Shown: positions 7,812 through 13,863 of the stretch, in pieces
How the letters are laid out: each line of letters starts with the position of its first letter
Numbering within the stretch: position 1 is the first letter of the stretch
NCBI GenBank assembly: GCA_041746975.1
Contig: JBGTGB010000349.1
Span: forward strand, 1-13,863
DNA: 13,863 bases
Direction: 5' to 3'
From: Haliea sp041746975
GTDB lineage: Bacteria; Pseudomonadota; Gammaproteobacteria; Pseudomonadales; Halieaceae
The notes under the pieces: generated by a model
Databases searched by the model: none
Told to the model about the DNA's origin: nothing
What the model saw: the letters and a program-made list of their open reading frames with translations, nothing else
Position numbers and translations under genes: made by a program

Positions 7812-9314
7812 ATGATGTCAAACAGCGCCACATGTTCACAGGTTAGAGGAGTGTTACACAGGGTCGCGCTCATGTGTGCAGCCTTCATGCTCTGGCTGCC
7901 GATGACTGTGGCGGCGAAAACCATCGCCCTGGTCGGCGGCACCTTGATCGACGGTAATGGTGGTGAGCCACTCAAGAACGCCGCCCTTGTTATGGAGGGG
8001 GAGCGGATAATTGCCGTGGGGCCTCGCTCGACCATTACACTACCCGAAGATGCGGAAGTCATAGATGTGGGCGGCCAGTACCTGCTGCCGGGACTTATGG
8101 ATGCCAATGTGCACCTGTTTCCCTGGCCTAGCTGGACCTACATTGAGTTCCTGGCACGCTACGAAGACAATTTCGAAGGCATTATCGCCGAGGGTGCTCA
8201 GATTGCCCTGAAAAGTGGCGTGACATCGGTATTCGACAGTATGGGCCCGTTTCGTTCGTTAGTGAACGTCCGTGACAGTATCAACGAAGGTGAGATGCCC
8301 GGGCCGCGCCTGTTTGTTGCGGGCAATATCGTCGGCTTCAGAGCGGTGTTTACCACCACCGAGACCATGGCGGCTGCCAGCAAAGCTTTTCAGGCGCGTA
8401 TCAATGCCCGCTTCGAGCTGAACATGGGACCTGACCTGGCCTACCTGACCCCAGACGAGATCTACCGGGAAATGCGTGAGTTCATCGCCCTGGGAGCGGA
8501 TTTCATCAAGTATGGCGCCAGTGGCGATGGCGACCCGGTGAATAGCGAGATTGGCCAGAGGGCAGTTCTGCGTTTCAGCGAGGACCAGCAGCGTGCCATG
8601 GTGCGCGCCGCACATGACGCCGGCGTTCCCATCCAGGCGCATCAAAGCACAGCCGACTCCCTGCGCATCGTCGTCGAGGTGGGTAACGATATGACGCAGC
8701 ACTGTGCCCACACCAGACCCACACGCATTCTTGACGAGACGATTGCCGCCATGTTGGAGCGCAATTTTTACTGCGGCACCCAGTGGGGGACCCTCAGTGA
8801 GGACGAGTTGGAGATGATCCGCAGCGGTGACTTTAGCCGCGGCGACGGACAGCCGCCGCACTACGACCTGGAAAACTCGGTGCGCCTGATCAAGGCCGGC
8901 GTTCCACAGCTGATGTCAACCGATGCAGGTACCATCGACCCCGACGTTGAACGCGACTGGGGGCCGGAAGGCGAGGGCGGGCTTGGGGGTGGTTCCGCCT
9001 TGATCGGCGAGGCCCACATCATCAACATGCAGGCCATGAAACAGCGTGGGATGGAACCCATGGCCGTGATTCAGGCCGCCACCCGTAACGTGGCCGCAGC
9101 CTACCGGATGCTTGACGATCTTGGCACGCTGGAGGCCGGCAAGTTCGCGGATGTGCTGGTGCTGGGCGCAGACCCGCTGCGGGACCTTGAGAACTTGCGC
9201 AGTGTAGAACATGTGTTCAAGGGTGGCGTGCGAGTTGCCCGCGAAACATTGCCGCAGGAACCGATTCTGACATCGGAGGAGGCAAGGAATCCTGGTGAGA
9301 TCCGGAAGCGCTAG
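7812..9314 (+). CDS. Exported amidohydrolase (imidazolonepropionase-like)
   Basis: This roughly 500-residue metal-dependent hydrolase belongs to the amidohydrolase superfamily, which cleaves C-N bonds in cyclic or linear amides. A Sec signal peptide precedes the mature protein: basic HR, then LMCAAFMLWLPM, with a likely cut after VAA. The N-terminal beta domain reads VGGTLIDGNGG, and the C-terminal part AGKFADVLVLGADPL is typical of the family. Candidate metal and catalytic residues, numbered from an ATG at 7800, are N103 and H105 (DANVHL), K237, H281, H301 and D375 (STDAGT). The first residue is Asn where most relatives have His. The ATG at 7812, or the adjacent one at 7815, is preferred to the one at 7800 because GGAGA lies 5-8 nt upstream. 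The stop TAG shares its G with the GTG of the next gene. A periplasmic site is inferred from the signal; the substrate is unknown. Confidence 0.88.
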   Translation: MMSNSATCSQVRGVLHRVALMCAAFMLWLPMTVAAKTIALVGGTLIDGNGGEPLKNAALVMEGERIIAVGPRSTITLPEDAEVIDVGGQYLLPGLMDANVHLFPWPSWTYIEFLARYEDNFEGIIAEGAQIALKSGVTSVFDSMGPFRSLVNVRDSINEGEMPGPRLFVAGNIVGFRAVFTTTETMAAASKAFQARINARFELNMGPDLAYLTPDEIYREMREFIALGADFIKYGASGDGDPVNSEIGQRAVLRFSEDQQRAMVRAAHDAGVPIQAHQSTADSLRIVVEVGNDMTQHCAHTRPTRILDETIAAMLERNFYCGTQWGTLSEDELEMIRSGDFSRGDGQPPHYDLENSVRLIKAGVPQLMSTDAGTIDPDVERDWGPEGEGGLGGGSALIGEAHIINMQAMKQRGMEPMAVIQAATRNVAAAYRMLDDLGTLEAGKFADVLVLGADPLRDLENLRSVEHVFKGGVRVARETLPQEPILTSEEARNPGEIRKR

Positions 9315-10735
9315 TGGCTGCAACCAGCTCCACGGCACACGCCAGCCTCGCGGTTGGGGTCTTAAGTCCTGCTCATCTGGTGTTTACGGTGCTTGCTGCT
9401 CTGGCACCGCTGACCTTGGTGGTGGCGGTAGTCCCTCTGCATTTCATGACCGGTGGCGCGGCCGTCCCCGGAGCGTTCCTGCTGGCCGGGGTAATAATGC
9501 TGCTGTTTGCGACGACCCTGCTGCAATTGCGGGAGAGCCTGCCCCGGGCTGACTCACTGCGCGAAGTGATTGCTGCAGGACTGGGCAGTGGCGTGGGGGC
9601 GGGGGCCGGGATGCTTGCGTTGCTGGCCTACAATGCGCTGCAGGTCAGCGTTTACGGTGCTCTGGGCGTCTATGGCAGCGCAGCAATTGCGCACTACGGG
9701 GGCGACGTGAGCTGGTGGATCATCGCCTGGGTGGCACTGCTGGTTGTCACCTGGCTGGGCTTGCGCAGCATCCAGACCTCCAGCCGAGTGCTGGTGCTGA
9801 TTCTGCTGGCTGAAATTGGCATCCTGTGCTGGCTTGGCGCCGCCCTGGTGCCGGGCACCATGGGTTCGGGTGAACTCGGCGAGATCTTCAACCCGCGCCA
9901 TTTCAGTAGCGCCGTAGCGCCCATGTTCACCTTGGTTTTTGGCGCCTTTATGGGATTCGAAGCCACCCTGGTGTTCGCTCGGGAAACCCGCGGCGGCCGT
10001 CGCGGTATCCGCCGGGCTACGATCTTCTCGTTGGCGTTCATTGCCCTGTTTTACGCCGGCTTGACGACGCTGGTGACGGCGACCATCGGCCACGACAGGA
10101 TTGCCGCACAGGCGGCCCTGGAAACCGAGTATCTGGTCCTGGCCCTGTTCTGGCTATATACCCCGAACTGGCTTGCGCAGGCGATGCAGTGGTTCCTTGC
10201 CGGTAGCGCCTTTGCGGCTCTCCTGGCGCTGCACAACATTGCTGTGCGCTATTTCCATACCCTGGCGGAAGCGGGTTTATTGCCCTCCCTGTTGGCCAGC
10301 ACTTCGCGCAATCACCGCGCGCCCTGGGTGGCCAGTCTGCTGCAGTCTGGGGTGGCAGCCAGCGTGTTGGCGGTCGTGCTTCTCGCCGACATCGATCCCT
10401 ATCTTGGCCTTTTGCTTTGGGGCAGCGCACTCGGCCTGGCCACCATGGTGCTGCTGTGGGCGCTGTGCGCCATTGCCTGTGCCCGCTTCGCCTGGCGTCA
10501 GCACGGCAGGCGGGCGCTTCCCCTGGTGCTGCAGGCGACCTTATGCGGGATTGCCTTCAGCGCAATCGTGGGTCTCACCGTGACCGATTTCGCCGGGCTG
10601 ACCGGGGCGGGACCACTGGTCAACGGGGCATTGCTGGGGAGCGCCGCCCTGGCGTATCTGCTGGGCGTGTGGCAGGCCAGAAAGCAGCGCTTGCTCTCGC
10701 CCGCTGCGGCCCCCGAACCGGCTGGGGTGGCGTGA
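9314..10735 (+). CDS. APC-superfamily amino acid/amine permease
   Basis: This is a 473-residue inner-membrane protein with about twelve hydrophobic segments. The sixth-segment motif FGAFMGFEATLVFARET is characteristic of APC amino acid permeases, and the first segment has the broken-helix look of LTLVVAVVPLHFMTGG. Such carriers import amino acids, polyamines or related amines by proton coupling or exchange. Translation starts at GTG 9314, one base inside the amidohydrolase stop, with GGAAG 5 nt before it. Its end overlaps the next gene by 4 nt. Tight coupling to a secreted amidohydrolase suggests that it imports the product formed in the periplasm. A second permease (NCS1) in the locus may take up a different form of the substrate. 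Specificity is not visible. Confidence 0.9.
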   Translation: MAATSSTAHASLAVGVLSPAHLVFTVLAALAPLTLVVAVVPLHFMTGGAAVPGAFLLAGVIMLLFATTLLQLRESLPRADSLREVIAAGLGSGVGAGAGMLALLAYNALQVSVYGALGVYGSAAIAHYGGDVSWWIIAWVALLVVTWLGLRSIQTSSRVLVLILLAEIGILCWLGAALVPGTMGSGELGEIFNPRHFSSAVAPMFTLVFGAFMGFEATLVFARETRGGRRGIRRATIFSLAFIALFYAGLTTLVTATIGHDRIAAQAALETEYLVLALFWLYTPNWLAQAMQWFLAGSAFAALLALHNIAVRYFHTLAEAGLLPSLLASTSRNHRAPWVASLLQSGVAASVLAVVLLADIDPYLGLLLWGSALGLATMVLLWALCAIACARFAWRQHGRRALPLVLQATLCGIAFSAIVGLTVTDFAGLTGAGPLVNGALLGSAALAYLLGVWQARKQRLLSPAAAPEPAGVA

Positions 10736-12375
10736 AGCGCATCGATGGCGGTAGGCAGCCGCCTTTTGCCTGGTCCCCCGCCGGCTGGCCCTCACCGGGC
10801 GCCTATCGAGTGCCGGGAGAGTCCCAGGTCTGGTGTTACACCGACCGATTCTCTTACCTGCCCGGAGACACCGTGACACTCCATTGCAGCAGTAATGTCG
10901 CGGCGTTTCGTCTGGAGATCGTGCGTGACGGCAGCGACCCGCAGTGCATTTTCAGGCAGGAGGGACTGCAGGCGGGTTACTTTCCCGCACCGGCAGACGC
11001 CTATGCCGCCGGCTGCGACTGGCCCCCATGTTTCCACTGGCAAGTGCCGGAAAACCTGTCTTCGGGTTTTTACCTTGTGCGCCTGATCCTCGACGAGCCC
11101 TCGCATGAAACCTGGGTCTACGAGCATTTTTTCGTGGTCCGTGCGCCGGTCGGCCAGCGCCGCGACATGGCGCTGCTGGTGACTACGAGTACGCTGCTCG
11201 CCTATAACGATTGGGGGGGCGCCAACCATTACCGGGGGCTTGGCGACAAGGTTGGCGAAGACGAGGGTTCGCCGTTGTCCTCGATGCACAGGCCGCTGTC
11301 GCGGGGTTTTCTCTCGAAGCCGGCGGACGCGCCGCGCGAGTGTCACTCTCATGATCCTCTGCCCAACAGAGCACCTCGCTATCAAGCCTATGAGTGGGCT
11401 CGCGACCACGGCTTCGGCCGTCATCATGCCGACGCGTTCTGGGCCAGTTATGAACGGGACTTCGTGGTGTGGGCAGAACGCGCCGGCTTCACCTTTGACT
11501 ACCTGACCCAGAACGACCTGCACTCTGACCCTGGCAGCCTGGATGATTATCTGTGCCTCTGCATTGTTGGTCACGATGAATATTGGAGTTGGGAGATGCG
11601 AGATGTGGTCGACCGTTTCGTCAATGCCGGCGGCAGACTGGCACGTTTCGCCGGCAATTATCAGTGGCAAGTTCGTTTCAGCCAAAATATGTCCACACAG
11701 TACTGTTATCGCTTGCCGACACTCGACCCGATGACTGCACAGCAGCCCCAGCGTGCCACGACAGTTTGGGAGGCACGCTCGGTCGGGCGACCCGGCGCCG
11801 CTACCATGGGCTTGAACGGCCTGGGGGGAATCTACAACCGCTACGGCGTCGCTACGCCTCGTTCATCCGGAGGGTTTACCGTCTACAGGCCAGAGCATTG
11901 GTGCTTCGAGGGCACTGATCTTTACTACGGCGACCTGCTGGGCGGCAAGCCGGTGTGCCTCGCTGCCTTCGAGGTCGACTCTGTCGAGTACAACTTCCAT
12001 CGCGGCTTGCCAGTGCCAACCTTTGAAGACGGGGCACCCGAAACACTGCAGATTCTTGCGCTTTGCCCCGCTGTTAAAGGCGAGGAGGATCGATTTGATG
12101 GCAGCGTGCCGCTGGGAGGTCCGGAATTCGAAATGCAGCGCTATCTCGACGCCTTGGGGGACGACGTCCCGCAGTATCTGCTTGAGTCGGGTATGCGCGG
12201 CGCCGGCATGATGGCCAGTTTTACCCGCGGCATGGGCGAGGTTTTCAACGGCGGCAGCACCGAGTGGCCACATGCTCTCGCTCAGGGTGACCCCTCGGTG
12301 GATCGCATCGTGCGCAATGTTCTTTATCGTTTTGGTGAACGCTCTCGTGCTGATAAGGAGGATTTTTCAGGGTGA
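10732..12375 (+). CDS. N,N-dimethylformamidase large-subunit-like protein
   Basis: This is a 547-residue protein related to the large subunit of N,N-dimethylformamidase, an iron enzyme that hydrolyses dimethylformamide to dimethylamine and formate. An N-terminal beta-rich part (about 20-145) contains VWCYTDRFSYLPGDTVTLHC, like the family's entry domain. The conserved C-terminal domain follows, with LLAYNDWGG (Tyr158), FDYLTQNDLH, the signature GHDEYWSWEM (His281, Glu283) and NAGGRLARFAGNYQWQVRF. Glu283 and nearby tyrosines could form a 2-Tyr-1-carboxylate iron site as known in the family; this mapping is inferred. Compared with the characterised enzyme (over 700 residues) it is short, and no small subunit is encoded nearby. 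The GTG at 10732 is chosen because its GTGA overlaps the upstream stop. A longer frame opening at 10417 lies wholly in the permease gene. The real substrate is probably another N-substituted amide. Confidence 0.82.
   Translation: MKRIDGGRQPPFAWSPAGWPSPGAYRVPGESQVWCYTDRFSYLPGDTVTLHCSSNVAAFRLEIVRDGSDPQCIFRQEGLQAGYFPAPADAYAAGCDWPPCFHWQVPENLSSGFYLVRLILDEPSHETWVYEHFFVVRAPVGQRRDMALLVTTSTLLAYNDWGGANHYRGLGDKVGEDEGSPLSSMHRPLSRGFLSKPADAPRECHSHDPLPNRAPRYQAYEWARDHGFGRHHADAFWASYERDFVVWAERAGFTFDYLTQNDLHSDPGSLDDYLCLCIVGHDEYWSWEMRDVVDRFVNAGGRLARFAGNYQWQVRFSQNMSTQYCYRLPTLDPMTAQQPQRATTVWEARSVGRPGAATMGLNGLGGIYNRYGVATPRSSGGFTVYRPEHWCFEGTDLYYGDLLGGKPVCLAAFEVDSVEYNFHRGLPVPTFEDGAPETLQILALCPAVKGEEDRFDGSVPLGGPEFEMQRYLDALGDDVPQYLLESGMRGAGMMASFTRGMGEVFNGGSTEWPHALAQGDPSVDRIVRNVLYRFGERSRADKEDFSG
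12355..12361 (+). promoter_or_regulatory. Strong ribosome-binding site for the M20 amidase gene
   Basis: AAGGAGG lies inside the end of the dimethylformamidase-like gene, 10 nt before the GTG at 12372. It supports that start and suggests that this last gene is translated well even though it overlaps the previous stop. Confidence 0.6.
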
Positions 12376-13637
12376 GTGGCATTGAGGAGCTTCGAGTCAA
12401 TGGCTCGCGCCTGTGGGATTCTTTGATGGAGGTGGCGAAAATTGGAGCTACACCCGCTGGTGGCTGTAACCGACAGGCGTTGACAGTGCTGGACAAGGCC
12501 GGTCGCGATCTCTTTTGCCAGTGGTGTCGCGAGCTTGGCTGCACCATCACCGTTGATAGAATGGGCAACATCTTCGCTCGCCGCGAGGGCCGCGATCCGG
12601 GCAGCCTGCCAGTCTTGACCGGTAGCCATCTGGACACGCAACTGACTGGGGGCAAGTTCGATGGCGTCTATGGAGTCCTCGCAGGAGTAGAGGTCTTGCG
12701 CACTCTTGACGAGGCGGGTATCTCACTCTACGCCCCCATTGAGCTGGTGGTTTGGACCAATGAGGAGGGCGCACGTTTTTCTCCCGCGATGCTCGGCTCT
12801 GGAGTATGGAGCGGTGAGTTCGCCCTTGAGCAGGCCCATGCAATTACGGACACTGGCGGCTGCACAGTCAAAAGCGAGCTCGAAAGTATCGGCTATCTGG
12901 GTGCGCGGCCCGCCAACGCCCGGCCCGCCAGAGCCGCTTTCGAACTACACATCGAGCAGGGACCAATTCTGGAGGCTGCGGACATCCCTATCGGTATCGT
13001 CACTGGGGTTCAGGGCATACGCTGGTATGACCTGATGATTCACGGTGAGGCCTGCCATGCGGGGCCGACACCAATGGACCGGCGCAAGGATCCCTTCATG
13101 GCGCTGCCACCCATCCAGACTGCCCTGTACTCCCTTACCGCAGAGCATGCCCCCTGGGCTCGGGTCACCTTCGGCAATATTCGCGTCGAGCCCGGATCGC
13201 GCAATACAGTGCCCGAGCGCCTGGTCCTGGCTGTAGATCTGCGCCACCCGGACCCGGATGTGCTGCAGATCATGGACGCTGCTTTTCGCAAGCTGGTCGA
13301 TAAACATGCCTCGTGTTACTCACTCGAGGCTGATATCCGCCTGGAGTGGGATTCACCTCCAGTGAGTTTTGATGAGCAGTGTATCGAGGCTGTCCGTGAG
13401 GCGGTAAGGCGGCTCGATTATCCTGCCATGGAGATGGTGAGTGGCGCGGGACATGATGCGGTATATCTTTCCCGTGTGGTGCCCACGGCAATGATCTTCG
13501 TGCCTTGCCGCGAAGGGATAAGCCACAATGAGGTGGAATACGCCGAGCCCGCACATCTCGAGGCGGGCTGTAACGTTCTGCTGCACTCAATCCTCGCCTG
13601 TGCCGGGTCCGACCGCGCTTACCACGCTATCCCGTAG
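12372..13637 (+). CDS. M20-family hydantoinase/carbamoylase-type amidase
   Basis: This is a 421-residue di-zinc hydrolase of the family that includes allantoate amidohydrolase, N-carbamoyl-L-amino acid hydrolase and beta-ureidopropionase. All five expected metal ligands are present: H86 (TGSHLDT), D97 (GKFDGVYG), E132 (NEEGARF), H193 (LHIEQGP) and H361 (GAGHDAVY); E131 is the expected general base. The dimerisation-domain block IHGEACHAGPTPMDRRKDP and the end ISHNEVEY are also typical. No signal peptide is seen, so it acts in the cytoplasm. The start is GTG at 12372, overlapping the previous stop as GTGA. It would remove a carbamoyl group, releasing CO2, ammonia and an amino acid or amine, as the last step of the locus. 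Which family member it is cannot be decided by eye, so no gene symbol is given. Confidence 0.93.
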   Translation: MSGIEELRVNGSRLWDSLMEVAKIGATPAGGCNRQALTVLDKAGRDLFCQWCRELGCTITVDRMGNIFARREGRDPGSLPVLTGSHLDTQLTGGKFDGVYGVLAGVEVLRTLDEAGISLYAPIELVVWTNEEGARFSPAMLGSGVWSGEFALEQAHAITDTGGCTVKSELESIGYLGARPANARPARAAFELHIEQGPILEAADIPIGIVTGVQGIRWYDLMIHGEACHAGPTPMDRRKDPFMALPPIQTALYSLTAEHAPWARVTFGNIRVEPGSRNTVPERLVLAVDLRHPDPDVLQIMDAAFRKLVDKHASCYSLEADIRLEWDSPPVSFDEQCIEAVREAVRRLDYPAMEMVSGAGHDAVYLSRVVPTAMIFVPCREGISHNEVEYAEPAHLEAGCNVLLHSILACAGSDRAYHAIP

Positions 13638-13701
13638 TCATCCCCATAATCACTGGCGCCTCCCTGCAGGGTGCCGTGCTCGCGGTCAAACCAGATCGCC
13701 G
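13638..13701. other. Junction between the operon and the glyA fragment
   Basis: This 64-nt stretch follows the amidase stop. It contains a 10-bp palindrome CCCTGCAGGG (13662-13671) and a possible 7-bp stem (13655-13661 with 13669-13675, including wobble pairs), but no T-run. From about 13670 another frame reads GAVLAVKPD, which may be the diverged upstream part of glyA. The recombination boundary is therefore somewhere between about 13665 and 13705. Confidence 0.4.
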
Positions 13702-13863
13702 TGGAAGAAGTTCCAGTCCGCGGTGTTCCCCGGCGGCCAGGGCGGCCCGTTGATGCACGTGATTGCCGCCAAGGCGATCAGCTTCAAGGAGGCCGCCAGC
13801 CCTGAGTTCGTGGCCTACCAGAAGCAGGTAGTGGCCAACGCCCGGGCAATGGCGCGCACGTTC
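13702..13863 (+). pseudogene. glyA: 5'-truncated internal fragment of serine hydroxymethyltransferase gene
   Basis: The open frame (codons at 13705, 13708 and so on) gives KKFQSAVFPGGQGGPLMHVI, then AAKAISFKEA and YQKQVVANARAMARTF, running off the window. This is the GlyA region just after the PLP-binding lysine segment, roughly residues 245-295 in the usual numbering. The whole N-terminal half, including the THKTLRGPRGG region, is missing, so it cannot encode a working enzyme by itself. It has the same orientation as the glyA 3' end at the left edge and corresponds to an earlier part of the gene. At least two copies or parts of glyA therefore exist. The fragment's codons are intact with no stop, which suggests recent truncation. 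Its end lies beyond the window. Confidence 0.88.

Noticed and set aside
7800..9314. Classical allantoinase or dihydropyrimidinase assignment for the amidohydrolase
   Set aside because: The sequence resembles the imidazolonepropionase-like group, has a signal peptide and lacks the first metal His, so a specific name would be unsupported.
10417..10731. Upstream extension of the dimethylformamidase-like reading frame
   Set aside because: It lies entirely within the APC permease gene in another frame, has no family similarity, and a coupled GTG at 10732 explains the start better.
10792..11685. 297-codon open frame on the - strand
   Set aside because: It is antisense to the dimethylformamidase-like gene and has no recognisable domain.
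13655..13675. Intrinsic terminator after the M20 amidase gene
   Set aside because: A short stem is possible but needs wobble pairs and no T-run follows.
1..13863. Insertion of the locus into a single glyA gene
   Set aside because: The order of the two glyA pieces (3' end left, internal part right, same strand) cannot come from one simple insertion.

Overview
The window looks like gammaproteobacterial DNA, moderately GC-rich and probably from a marine or environmental heterotroph. The reasons are the large TonB-dependent receptor, the TPR-sulfotransferase and the style of the glyA sequence. No ribosomal marker is present, so the lineage is a guess. There are no tRNA or rRNA genes, no CRISPR array, and no transposase or integrase inside the window.

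Layout. The left edge (1-200) is the last 65 codons of glyA (serine hydroxymethyltransferase). Next comes a TPR-sulfotransferase gene (378-1961, +), convergent by 6 bp with a TonB-dependent receptor gene (1968-4532, -). The receptor gene is divergent from an NCS1 nucleobase/hydantoin/allantoin-type permease gene (about 4730-6121, +), and their shared intergenic region holds a perfect 13-bp inverted repeat. A LysR regulator (6329-7288, +) follows. Then comes a compact five-gene operon on the + strand: a small DUF861-type cupin (7385-7768), an exported amidohydrolase (7812-9314), an APC-superfamily permease (9314-10735), a protein related to the large subunit of N,N-dimethylformamidase (10732-12375) and an M20 hydantoinase/carbamoylase-family amidase (12372-13637). 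The last four genes are joined by 1-nt or 4-nt stop/start overlaps. The right edge (about 13702-13863, +) is an internal piece of glyA that lacks everything up to and including the PLP-lysine region.

Inferred biology. Outer-membrane uptake, two inner-membrane permeases, a regulator and three C-N hydrolases plus a cupin make an apparently complete uptake and breakdown locus for a small nitrogen compound, such as a cyclic or linear ureide, hydantoin or N-acyl/N-carbamoyl amide. The combination resembles allantoin or hydantoin catabolism in outline. However, the ring-opening amidohydrolase is of the imidazolonepropionase-like, secreted type with an Asn in place of the first metal His, and a dimethylformamidase-like protein is added. 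The real substrate cannot be read from sequence. Shared TTAACGT elements at 4619-4646 and 7297-7324 suggest that the receptor/permease genes and the hydrolase operon form one regulon, possibly under the LysR protein encoded between them.

Both edges are glyA pieces in the same orientation but in permuted order: the 3' end is on the left and an internal part is on the right. A simple insertion into one glyA gene would give the opposite order. This implies two glyA copies flanking the locus, as expected for a genomic island integrated at glyA or a duplication.
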